64,000 nucleotides of DNA from Venturia oleaginea (taxonomy: Eukaryota > Ascomycota > Dothideomycetes > Venturiales > Venturiaceae). Each line of letters starts with the position of its first letter. Positions within the stretch are counted from its first letter, which is position 1. The stretch is from contig JABMLP010000021.1 of NCBI GenBank assembly GCA_013176395.1, positions 744,001 to 808,000 of the forward strand. Reading direction: 5' to 3'. The position numbers were made by a program, and so were the translations under genes. A model generated the notes under the pieces. The model saw nothing but the letters and a program-made list of their open reading frames with translations, made no database searches and had not been told where the DNA came from. Below are positions 46,234 through 57,003 of the stretch, one piece after another.

Positions 46234-47772
46234 CTATTGCTGGCTTCGCAGATGCTTAGATGCTTGGCGAATGAAATTACCTAAAGATCGTTAGTATTGT
46301 TTCAGCCTTGCGTTATCAATGTATGGTGGAGGGCTCTTCCTGGGTGGGAACAATGGCAGGCGAACCATATGTGATACTCTCGTTGCGACGTGCCGTAAGT
46401 AAAGGACGTAGGAGATGCGTGCAATGCTGAAAAAAGACTTACCAGCTTTATGGAAGCATAGCTTGTTAGCTTTGGCATCTCGAACTGCCTCGCCGATTGT
46501 CCCATCAAAGGCTTGTCCAGTATGTGAGTCCCTCGCGGGAACTCGGAGATTGTCCAGCGCGTTTTGTTCCGCCTCGGGCAAGGTTGCGACATAGGCAAGA
46601 AACTCGTCTACCGCTAGCCTTGATTGCATTGCATCCTCAGCCATGTCCTCCATCAGCACATTCACCATGCGATCCATCTCCTCCAGTGTCTTAGGCCGCA
46701 CACCTTGCTTCAGCTTGTGTTGTTCGATCCCAAGCGCAGAGAGAGGTCGGCCAAGGGGATGGCTGAGAATGCCTTTGATGTCGCCTGGGGTGAACATGTG
46801 TTTGCTGAGTGGATTGCGCATCACTCCTTTGTTGCTTGTAATGGCTTGGGAGAGTTCCTCCATATCCCAGGCAAATCCGTCCTCGGTACAGTAGAAGTTT
46901 TGTCGCGCAATATCGGGTACCATATCGCCGTAGATGGTTTCATCGTTGACATATGTTTTCCATTTGTTCTCATGCTCGACATGCATCAAAGATGTATTTG
47001 CGTGAATCTGAAGATTGTCCGGTAGGGCCACAATCATCAGGCGAACTCGTTTTGCGATGGCCTCACGCAGTGTATCGTTGTTCAATGATGATTTGGGTTG
47101 AGTATCGTTCAGCCATTTGATCATTGACTCCAGGTCAGATATACAAATATCGAATGCTTTCGCCGGGTCAACTTTCATCTTTCGGGCAACTTCTCTCGCA
47201 CTGTCTGGAGGTCGATTGGTTTTTGCTGGAGACTTATCCTTGCGAAGATTGACATCTCGAGTTCGTAGGACCGTGGTTATTTTTCCGTCTCCGAGCAGTT
47301 CCAGGTCCCGGTGATTGTCATCTTGTCTCGTAGGCAGGCCCTTTTTGGTGAGTAAATCGCGCAGCAGTGTCATTGCTTTCTGTCGAAAATCTCGATAGCT
47401 CGTGAGGAGTCTCTGCTTCTCTGACGCCAGTTCAGTTGGGTCCGAAGGTAATACCGCGGCTGCGATTGGTGGATTTGCTGGCTTTGCAAATGTGTTTTTC
47501 GATTTTCCGTTGAAAGATGCTGATTTCGAACTCGAGCCATTTAACCCCGGGCCTTGTGGTTCAGCCTTGCAGAATGCAGTATGCCACTCATTCACTTGAG
47601 CGTCATTGCTGCATAGCGTTCTGAGCTCCTGTACAGCGTCGCTGACTGAATTTGTCCATCCGGCTGCAATGAATGTTTCGATCAACAGTTTTCGAGCTTC
47701 TATTCCAGGCGGCCTTCGCTCCATTTCTTCGTACAGCTCATTGATAAAACTGTAATCGATATTGCCGGCCAT
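46234..47772 (-). CDS. Conserved fungal protein of unknown function
   Basis: Exons 46443-47772 and 46234-46280 are joined by a 162-bp phase-1 intron (GTAAGT donor, CTAACG branch-like site, TTTAG acceptor), giving 458 residues ending NFIRQASKHLRSQQ. The start chosen is MAGNIDYSFINELYEEMERRP; an in-frame ATG at 47865 would add 31 residues. The N-terminal third is helical with a Lys/Ser-rich linker. The C-terminal third (FYCTEDGFAWDMEELSQAI, HPLGRPLSALGIEQHKLKQG, PEAEQNALDNLRVPARDSH, FDGTIGEAVRDAK) looks like a conserved folded domain. I believe this ending occurs in other ascomycete hypothetical proteins but cannot name a domain. It looks intact and lies just upstream of the PARP gene on the same strand. 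Confidence 0.72.
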
Positions 47773-47865
47773 GGTGTTGACAGTTATGTTCGGTGGAGGT
47801 TTGCACACCGAGTGCACTGGCTTGCGAGCGTTTCGTGGTGGTCGATAGTTTGGGAGGGTCTCCAA

Positions 47866-48248
47866 CCTAGTGGGTCATGCATCCTCCTCAAGAGTTTGGA
47901 ACCACTTGAGAGCGCTATTATAATTTGGTCGTCAGTTGTGAATTCCATGGGACGGTTGAGTTTAGATACGATTCAGACGCCCACCAGCTGCACGTGAGAG
48001 ACTCAGCCTCGATCTGGCGCATTTGGTTGTGGTACAGCCTGTATACAGTAGAGCCGTGCAAGGACTTAGTCGAGCGTGCCTGCGACCTAAAATGCTGTAA
48101 ATATTGGTATTGGGCGCAGCTGAAGAGGCCTCGAGGCAAAATATATATCATTACGTCCAAATTTCAGCTTCGAAGAGGTTTTCTCACGTAGAGTAATCGC
48201 TTCACAGGGCCAATCTTGTGTCCAACGCCTAACACTTCTGCCATTTCT
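47866..48248. other. Intergenic, no gene
   Basis: 383 bp without a supportable feature. Confidence 0.5.
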
Positions 48249-48763
48249 CTACCCAGCCATTCCAAAGCCCAGACCCACAGCGAAAAGACCCAGTCCAGCA
48301 ACACCGACCCCATTCGGGGTCGCCATCGCTGCAATGCCTGCAGTCCGCCCTTGACCCGCACCAGTCTGACTTCCTGTTACGGTCGTTGGACCGGACATAA
48401 TTGTATTGGCCGTATGCTGCATTCTATCAGCATTCATGCGCTGCAAGTAGACGTCGATTGATCAACTCACCGAGTCTGACGAAGTGGCCGTAGTGGCTGT
48501 TGTAGCGGTAGGAGAAACGGTTGTAGGACCGCTGACGATTGTGTTTGCAGTATGTTCATCCGAGGTCGTGGCTGTAGTTGCAGTCGAAGTAGTGGCAGAA
48601 ACGGTGGTAAGGGCAACTTCGGTGTTGGCCGTTCTATGTTCGCCATTCATGTTAGTTATGCTCTTCTGATCATAGGAGGGAGGAAAACGTACCTTGAACT
48701 GACATCTTGTCCTGCCACCAGAGTCAACAGCATGGATAGAGCGGGTAAGATGGAGAAACGCAT
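48249..48763 (-). CDS. GPI-anchored Thr/Ser-rich surface protein
   Basis: Three exons (48693-48763, 48471-48633, 48249-48416) with introns of 58 and 54 bp (GTACGT and GTGAGT donors), 133 residues. MRFSILPALSMLLTLVAGQ is a signal peptide. The centre is almost all Thr/Ala/Ser, a likely O-mannosylation zone, and contains a duplicated motif HTANTIVSGPTTV/HTANTIMSGPTTV that spans the second splice junction and supports the acceptor at CTGATAGAATGCAG. The C-terminal hydrophobic stretch (GVAGLGLFAVGLGFGMAG) preceded by small residues fits a GPI-anchor signal. Probably cell-wall or plasma-membrane bound; precise role unknown. Confidence 0.85.
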
Positions 48764-49414
48764 GTTGTTTTCAACGAAAGGGTGGTAATTATTTGTACTC
48801 TTACCTCGCGCCTCGACTGACTACACGGCGGTATATATACCTATACTCGTCGGCACCATGGCCATCTCACACAGCCAGCGAAGTGATAAAACGGCGACGG
48901 TCGTAGCTACGCCGTATGCAGCAATGGCAAGTTTGGAACCCACGAATCCCATGACTGGGCTCGCAAAGGTCAAAGATAAGGACTGCCACATCCGTCATGG
49001 CGGTAGGGTAATGCAGGAGATGAGCCTTCGTGGGGAGCGAAAAGGTCGGCGGCATGGGATGGTGTGGGAGATGTGCACAGGGCTATCATGGTCATGCCTG
49101 CCATCAAGTGTGTTATGTAACAACTCGTCCCATTGGTGTGCGTTGAAACCTTTCACAGAGTGGCTGACTAAGGTTTCTTTAACAACAGGTCTCTAGTAGG
49201 GTTAATTCACCAATCAGTGACATTACATGTTGAGATTTACAGGCCAATCAGCTTACTAACTCATGGATACCAACCAAACTCCTTGAAATCGTCTTGGGGC
49301 GCGCTGGAACAATGAGCAACCAGCGTTCAAGACATGTTTCACAAGGCCAAAGTCATTGATATCAGGGGCATTCAGGAACATATACTGCTCCTATGATACT
49401 CCTATCCTATTCGA
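48764..49414. other. Intergenic, no gene
   Basis: Only short ORFs on both strands; nothing supportable. Confidence 0.5.
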
Positions 49415-49947
49415 CTAGTTGACTCGCTCGCCGCAGTCTCCCCCTTCCAGTCCCTTCCGCTGCGACACGCAAGCCTCATCCTGTTCGAGTCCTCCTCTCT
49501 TCGCCGTACTCGATGCCCCAGATCTAGTCTTTCTCTTGTCCAGATTACCATACCCGCTCCTACTGTCCGTATTCGTCTTTCTTGTCATCTTCGGGATCGC
49601 TTTGCGCACTCTCGCAGCTATTATGGCGTCAAAAACAAGTAGCGAAATCACCACAATGCCCACCGTTACGTCCAGCGAAGTCCAGATAAGCAGCTGCGTG
49701 TAGGACCAAAAGATGTCGGCCGTGAAGTTCGCGTCCAGCATCCGCATCAGGCCACACAGTACAGCGACCAAACCACAACCCCAGATAAAGAACAACCGCA
49801 TCTTCTTCTTGATCTCAATCTCAACCTTCCACAGGATAACCATGGGCTCGTCAGCAACATGACCCCTTGCACGGCATGAGCCATGTTGTGGATGGAATTG
49901 ACTCCAATGTCGAGCGTTGATACAGCTTGGTATTTCTTCCAACTTGC

Positions 49948-51317
49948 TTGATTGATTGATTGATTGATTGTTTCCTACTCGGTTGCAGCCGCTTAATCAC
50001 GCAGCTATGTCCGGTCAGAAGGGCTTCACCAGACAGCCAACACGTGATAAATCATAAAATCTACCACGCCCCACTTCGCCTCGTTCACTAAAACAAGACC
50101 AGCTGTCCCTTCCGTCCTCCCTCTTTTCCCTAAACTTTTACCTACAGTCTCCCTCCAGTACTCAGCTTCGTCTGTCTGTTTTGCCTTATCCCTCAAGGCT
50201 TGTTTGTTCCCGAAATGTGTTTCCGCTTGTGATTGTTGCCTTGCACCAGATTCCTATGCGGCAGTGTACTTGGTTGTGTGATGCTGGAGACAATAGTAAC
50301 CATCGTAGTCGTGATTTCGCTGCTTGAGTGTGATACTCCGGGTATGCCCGTAGACGAGGCTATCTGGTGGCTGCCGTATTGTATGGCACCGATCGTGCTA
50401 TAGACCTGCCGTCTTATAGTCGGAGCCTACCTGCTGCTAGTCGCTCTCCCTACTTGCTATATCGCGCTCCTACTCTTGCCAATGCCATAACTGGGACGCA
50501 ACAGTTTGGGGAGAGGCTCAAGGCTCTGGACATCAGCTTGCAGCAGGACGGTTTGCGGAGACGACAGTAGATGAGGTTCTCTAGCAGCTGCCGTATCGTG
50601 TCGCACCGATTGTGTTGTAGACCTGTCGTCTTATAGTCGAGCCTATCTGCTGCTAGTCGCTCTCCCTACTTGATATATCGCGCTCGTACTCTTGCCAATG
50701 CCATAACTGGGACGCAACAGTCTGGGGAGAGGCTCAAGGCTACGTCTGCTAGCTTACAGGGAGGGGACTTGCCGCCAATAGGCTCCTTCTATGCGTCCTT
50801 ACTACTTACTGTGTCGCGCACCTACTCTTGCCAATGCCATAACTGGGAGGCAACAGTTTGGGGAGAGGCTCAAGGCTCTGGGCAACAGCTTGTAGCAGGA
50901 CGGTTTGCCAAGACGTTGGGAGAGGTTGTCTAGTCGTTACAGTGGTGTGTGGTGCCGATTGTTGCACACCGGGCGTCTGTTGTTTGAGTTGTGTTGAAGG
51001 TATTGCCGTTCTAGCAGTGACTCGTCGACTCGGGGCGTTGCAGTGTCATCTGGGGTGATGGACTAGCCGGGAGATAGTGACTAGATGGTTGCTGTTGTCT
51101 TTGGTGGACGCATCGTTCGTGTAGCTTGCTCGTGTATTCGTGTACTTGCTCTGCAGTGGCCGCGACGGCGACGGCGACTCTAGAGGTACCTCCTCGATGC
51201 TGAGGGACGCGCGATGGCCTCTAGAGGCCGGAGCGGCCACTGGCAGATGTGTTTTGATGATCTTTAGATGATACTTCTGTAAATTCCAAGAATTGAGTTC
51301 TCGCTGTGTGTGCTGTT
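49948..51317 (-). mobile_element. Retroposon copy B, 1370 bp, inverted, 15-bp TSD
   Basis: Flanked by tttcttccaacttgc at 49933-49947 and 51318-51332. In its own orientation (minus) it starts aacagcacacacagcg and ends in an (AATC)n tail, seen as gattgattgattgattg at 49949-49970 on the plus strand. The internal motif (plus strand ctcttgccaatgccataac) occurs three times, near 50475, 50690 and 50825. No long coding frame. Confidence 0.87.
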
Positions 51318-51415
51318 TTTCTTCCAACTTGCCTCTGTAGAGCAGATCCCATTGCGCTCGTGATGGGTCGCAGGTGAGCAGGAACCAGATCGTGGCTGAG
51401 ACCAGGTACAAAACC

Positions 51416-53020
51416 GAAAACAGCACACACAGCGAGAACTCAATTTTTGGAATTTACAGAAGTATCATCTAAAGATCATCAAAACACCTCTGCCAGTGGC
51501 CGCTCCGGCCTCTAGAGGCCATCGCGCGTCCCTCAGCGTCGATGAGATACCTCTAGAGTCGCCGTCGCGGCCACGGCAGAGCAAGCAGACGAATACATGA
51601 GCAAGCTACACGAACGATGCGTCCACCAAAGACAACAGCAACCATCTAGTCACTATCTCCCGGTTAGTTCATCACCCCAGATGACACTGCAACGCTCCGA
51701 GTCGACGAGTCACTGCTAGAACGGCAATACCTTCAACACAACTCAAGCACCAGACGCCCGGTGCGCAACAATCGGCACCACACACCACTGCAACGACTAG
51801 ACAACCTCTCCCAACGTCTTGGCAAACCGTCCTGCTACAAGCTGTTGCCCAGAGCCTTGAGCCTCTCCCCAAACTGTTGCCTCCCAGTTATGGCATTGGC
51901 AAGAGTAGGTGCGCGACACAGTAAGTAGTAAGGACGCATAGAAGGAGCCTATTGGCGGCAAATCCCCTCCCTGTAAGCTAGCAGACGTAGCCTTGAGCCT
52001 CTCCCCAGACTGTTGCGTCCCAGTTATGGCATTGGCAAGAGTAGGTGCGCGATATAGCAAGCAGGGAGAGCGACTAGCAGCAGATAGGCTCCGACTATAA
52101 GACGACAGGTCTACAACACAATCGGTGCGACACGATACGGCAGCTGCTAGAGAACCTCATCTACTATCGTCTCCGCAAACCGTCCTGCTGCAAGCTGATG
52201 TCCAGAGCCTTGAGCCTCTCCCCAAACTGTTGCGTCCCAGTTATGGCATTGGCAAGAGTAGGTGCGCAACACAGTAAGCAGTAAGGACGTATAGAAGGAG
52301 CTTATTGGCGGCAAATCCCCTCCCTACAAGCCAGCAGACGTAGCCTTGAGCCTCTCCCCAGACTGTTGCGTCCCAGTTATGGCATTGGCAAGAGTAGGAG
52401 CGCGATATAGCAAGTAGGGAGAGCGACTAGCAGCAGGTAGGCTCCGACTATAAGACGGCAGGTCTATAGCACGATCGGCGCCATACAATACGGCAGCTAC
52501 CAGACAGCCTCGTCCACGGGCATACCCGGAGTATCACACCCAAGCAGCGAAATCACGACTACGATGGTTACTATTGTCTCCAGCATCACACAACCAAATA
52601 CACCGCCGCATAGGAATCTGGTGCAAGGCAACTTTCACAAGCAGAAACATACTTAGGGAACCCATTGGCCTTGAGGGATAAGGCGAAACAGATAGACAAA
52701 GCTGAGCATTAGAGGGAGACTGTAGGTAGAAGGATAGCGAAACACGAGGCATTGCCTCTTGAGTCTACATAGCACAGATATACTAGCAGAATAACCAGTA
52801 TCTACAAGAGCCAGCGGGCATTTGGAGATACTGGTTAAGGGAAAAGAGGGAGGACGGAGGGGACAGCTGGTCTTGTTTCAGTGAACGGGGCGAAGTGGGG
52901 CGCGGTGGATTATATAATCTATCACGTGTCGGCTGTCTGATGAAGTCCTCCTAACCGGACATAGCTGCCTGATTAAGCGGCTGCAACCGAGTAGGATAAA
53001 ATCAATCAATCAATCAATCA
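51416..53020 (+). mobile_element. Retroposon copy C, 1605 bp, with 15-bp TSD
   Basis: Flanked by accaggtacaaaacc at 51401-51415 and 53021-53035. It starts gaaaacagcacacacagcg and ends aatcaatcaatcaatca. The internal motif gttatggcattggcaagag occurs four times (51886, 52023, 52240, 52376), spaced 137, 217 and 136 bp, so a ~354-bp unit is present twice. This largely explains its greater length than copies A and B. Non-coding as far as can be seen. Confidence 0.88.
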
Positions 53021-53641
53021 ACCAGGTACAAAACCAGCGTAAAAAGAAAGAAATCGCAGAACCAACGCCACTTCTTTGTCGTGCCAGCCGTCAAACCCCG
53101 AATGAATAAGGTGAGTGAGATTTTGATCAGTGCGACTGTAGCATAAAATGTGAGCTTGTCAAGGACCCCATAGTAATTGAAGGTACAGTAGTCCTAGTAG
53201 GTGTGGTCCCACTGATTGCACAAGGATCAAGTCAGCTTACACTTATACTCAGGTACTCGAGTTTATTGGAATCTTACAAAGCATTGACCACGTGCGATAT
53301 GATCACCACCGCCTTTGATGGCCATGATCAATTGACAGCTTGTGTACTAAACATTTGTGGGTCAGCTGTTGTCATAACTCTGTCTTCAGACTCACTCAAT
53401 TTGTCTCCGGTGACTCCGGTGACTCAAGGTATGGCTATAGGAGCTGGATATCGCTTTGCATGATACGTACCGTTATTCCCATTCCTGCAGCAGCAATGGT
53501 GGCCCAATCATCCACTCCAAACCGCAGCGTTGACACTGACGATCTCAAACCTAGTCGAGTGAGGGTCACGCTGGAAATAATGACCAAAGAGACGATAAGG
53601 CCGGCGATGACGGATGGCCTTTTTGACTCGGTATTGCTCAT

Positions 53642-54731
53642 TTTTTTGGCGGCCAGAACATAGCCCACGACCGGGTCTTTTCGTCCATACCCACGGCTCG
53701 AAGAAGACCTCGGACGATATACCAGTCCTGCTGAGTATTCGGGGGCTGCCCAATAAGTGCTGACGCCATGCTGTTGTTGGCGATCCATTGTGAAGTAGAG
53801 TCGGTTGGCATTATCGGAAGACGTCTGAGTAATATGGTAAGGCAGAGGGCATAGCTCAAACCTTGAGGATCGAGATGGGACAAACCATAGCTGAATCCAC
53901 TGGTATATGTATCGAGCGAGATTGGTGGCTCAAAGACTGGAAATCGTGACACGGATGCCTCTCGCTGCCCATCCCAGTGTTTGATCTCGTACGATATCTT
54001 CCCGAGCCGTTCACGTTCGTGGATCTCATCCTCCTTTCAACTCCTGCGACTGTTACGAAATCTGGAGGAGTGATTTTCCGAGCAGGTCCACGGATACTCT
54101 TCACCCCTATGCATTTTGGGGGCTCACACTCAACAAATCGCCTAAGGACGACCTATGTGTCGACTCCCGCTAGCCAGTAGTCTACGCAGGCCTGTGGATG
54201 CCGTGTTACACGTGGCTTTTTCGCCCCAAGTTATTCCGCAAGGGAATCGGTCTTGCGCGATTGATTCCTGGCGATGCCGTAGGAGAATGGTCTACATGTT
54301 CATTCAGTCTGTAGGTACCTTCCATATCCTGCCATCATTTCCGCTATCTTTTTTCATCAGCCTACTCCCGCCATACTCCACTAATTTCTGTAGGCACGGG
54401 TTAAAACGCTAAGATATCCACAATGGTTTGGCCCATAACGCTTGAAGATTTACGCAAGGGTCCTTGAAGAGATCCAGGTTGCAGATCTTTTCACGAATCT
54501 GCGAAAATGACTCTATAGTCTATACTGCTGAAGGCACCATCGCAACAAACAAAATGGCACTGAGATCCTGTTCAAACAAAGGATGGAGGTTTCGTTCCAT
54601 GCTACAATCTTTCGCTCGTCATAGACCTAGTTTCTAGACATGAACAAATACCTCTGAGTATTGAGGCCCCACCTTCAGAGGAAGACGGGATATAGTTGAT
54701 TATATTTATATGCAGTAGCAAGGCGTTGCGG
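53642..54731. other. Intergenic, divergent promoter region
   Basis: Between the disrupted SAT4 gene (minus) and the hydrolase remnant (plus). An in-frame ATG at 53788 could extend the SAT4 N-terminus by 49 residues; that extension has no family features. No other gene recognised. Confidence 0.45.
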
Positions 54732-56139
54732 ATGTGGTACTTGGCATCATCCTATTTCAACTCACCTTATTCACTCGTTGCCTCACTCCCGCCCTTCTTT
54801 CAATGGTGGCATTTTTACCCCTCTTCTCGTTCCGTTCTCAACTTGGCATTATGCCTGAGTTTCGTGGCTGCGCAGTCAACAGACTGCACCGGCATCAATG
54901 CTGTCAGTCCAAAATGCGCCTCCTCGGAAACGACCTTCTCCCGTGATGTGTTCTACATCGGTGGCAGATGGATCGACAATGAATATACAAACGGCAACAT
55001 CACAACCGATCATCTCTACGTTGAGAAACTGACGCCAGCCGGCGGTGCAACACAAGACAAGCCATTGGTTTTCTTCTACGGCGGTGCTGTCTCAGGCGTA
55101 TAATGGCTCAATACCCTCGTCAATCGCAAAGGGTTTGCTTCACACTTTTTGGACAAGGGATATATGGCATACCTACTCGACCACGCGGGCGCCGGACGAA
55201 GCAGTCAAGAAGGTTTTACCGACTACCTCCTTTGGAACTCCACGACAGTCGAAGGTCTCGTATCAAGTTTCACAGCCCCAGAACTCAATCCAACATAACC
55301 ACAAGCAGTTCTCCACGCCCAGTGGCCCGGGACGGAACTAAAAGGCGACCCTTCCTTCACAGCGTTCAGCAAATGGATCATCCCCTTCACCAACAACTGG
55401 GTTTCTGGCGAGTTTTCCATGCGTGCCTCTGATTGTGCACTCCTGGAGCTTTTGGGGCCTTCGTACCTTATCTCGCATTCGTCAGGTGCGCAATACCCCA
55501 TCGTTATCTCCAATGACTGCCCGCAATATGTTGCTGGCAATATCAATCTGGAATATAGCACGCAGCCTTTCTGGAACTATGGCTCCGCGCTGAACGCTGT
55601 GTCGGATTTCGGACTTTGGGGGTTGGCGAATACGCTGTTGGAGGAAGTGGCTATTCTCCTTGTTTATTTGTGTCCCATTTGGGAAATAGCGCTGGGCGCT
55701 TATATATAGGGACCTTCCGGCCACCTCCGTAGCAAGCTTCAATCAATACTTTCAACATGCGCCTCTTTCTTACGAACCTGCGATCGGTAACTACATTGAA
55801 CTCAGTAAGGTTTGGGTGGGCAATGATACCCTCGAAACCCGAAGATGTTATCTCCAAGCTGAGCCGGCGAGACAGCTGCCTAATATCACGAGCGTGCCGT
55901 ACTTGTGTCTTACAGGAGAGGCGAGTGTGCATATTACGTATGATCATTGTGTGATTGATTTTCTGAAACAGGCTGGTGGGAATCCAGAGTGGACTAAGCT
56001 GGCGGATCGCAACATCACGGGCAATGGGCATTTCTTCATGTTGGAAGAAAATAATTTGGAAGTTGCTGCGGTTGTGGAGGACTGGATTCGGGGAAAGAGG
56101 CAGCATCGAAGTAAGTCTTGGAATTCTCTGATTCGATGA
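54732..56139 (+). pseudogene. Secreted alpha/beta-hydrolase, decayed
   Basis: Fungal secreted alpha/beta-hydrolase-fold protein (esterase-like). The signal peptide region NLALCLSFVAAQS is followed by SRDVFYIGGRWIDN, VEKLTPAG and PLVFFYGGAVSG. After a TAA (55101-55103) the frame continues WLNTLVNRKGFASHFLDKGY and DHAGAGRSS. After a second TAA (55296-55298) come HAQWPGTELKGDP and the nucleophile elbow SHSSGAQ. A frame change near 55640-55720 leads to YEPAIGNYIELSKVWVGND, PYLCLTGEASVHITYDHC and GNGHFFMLEENN with the catalytic His. The nucleophile Ser and the His are retained, but two stops and a frame change indicate a pseudogene. Some introns may be missed. Confidence 0.78.
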
Positions 56140-57003
56140 GAATGAATTTGTACGAGATAAGGCTTGTTAATATTTCCTTTAGCTCGACGTCCACGACAGG
56201 GTAGGATTTGAGTAACCGTAATGTTTTCTTGCCTCGTCTATATCCGTCATGAAGTCGATTGATGGAAAGGCAGGGAGTGGCTGGAGCATCCGACACTTGT
56301 TACCACTGTCAACGTCAATGTCGACTCGTTGCTTCCCACAATCTTTTGATTGGTGAGTTTCAAATCGGGAATTTTTGAGCTTCAGATTCCGAAGTGGCGT
56401 CTACCTCCACGATCTGTGCCTCATGCGCAATGCTCGTGTGGGAATTTGGACTTCGAGGGCCACTATTCTCTAGTAGCAGTGGTCTGGCGAAGGAAATGCA
56501 GGACCGTGGTTATTGCCGAAGAGCCTGGGCAAGGGCTTGAGAGGACGAATAGAGATTTGCATTGGTCGTAATTTTTTTTCAACAAGTGTACTGTGTACGA
56601 TGTAAGCCGAGGCCTCCCTTTGCTGACAAGGTGTGGACTATTTATAGATCTAGTCTTACTCGTGTCAAGACCCTGCTAATATCTGACGATGCTCGTAAAC
56701 GGGATTAGGAATCTTCGTCAGGATCCAATCGCGATCGACAAAACTATCCACAACTCGGGTTTAATGGCAACACCCTTAATTGGTATTCGAGGGGTAATCT
56801 CGTGGGACTCGAGGAAAAAATATCGGGTGACTTTGTAGACGAAAGGCTACCCTCTCCGCCAAAACCTCGTCTGTAACAATGTTCTTACCTCAAGCTAATT
56901 CCCAAGCGAGAAAGTCTCCCAATCAGGTCGCCCTAAGTACACAAAAGAAATCATTAGATATCGATAGCTGAAAGGCAAGGAATAAAACTTCAAAGTACGA
57001 TTT
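56140..57003. other. Intergenic between convergent genes
   Basis: Short ORFs only. Nothing supportable. Confidence 0.5.

Larger units (their letters stand above)
49415..53641 (-). pseudogene. SAT4/rhodopsin-like integral membrane protein, disrupted
   Basis: Multi-pass fungal SAT4-type membrane protein in pieces. From 53641: SNTESKRPSVIAGLIVSLVI, a first transmembrane helix, and FGVDDWATIAAAGMGIT, then an intron with a GTACGT donor. Next is DYCTFNYYGVLDKLTFYATVALIKISLTLF up to LVLYLV, where retroposon C is inserted (duplicated target 51401-51415). A ~70-bp exon piece (SATIWFLLTCDPSRAQWD) follows between the retroposons, with copy B in its end (target 51318-51332). After B: QAVSTLDIGVNSIH, a one-base frameshift, then MVILWKVEIEIKKKMRLFF and WSYTQLLIWTSLDVTVGIVV, ending at 49415. 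Family features fit, but two insertions plus frameshifts make it dead. Confidence 0.85.

Noticed and set aside
50670..50933. 87-residue ORF repeated in retroposon copies B and C
   Set aside because: It follows the internal modules, changes frame between modules and is not preserved in copy A, so it looks like a by-product of repetition, not a gene.
53638..53952. 104-residue minus-strand ORF overlapping the SAT4 start
   Set aside because: Overlaps the SAT4 N-terminal frame and has no membrane-protein or other family features.
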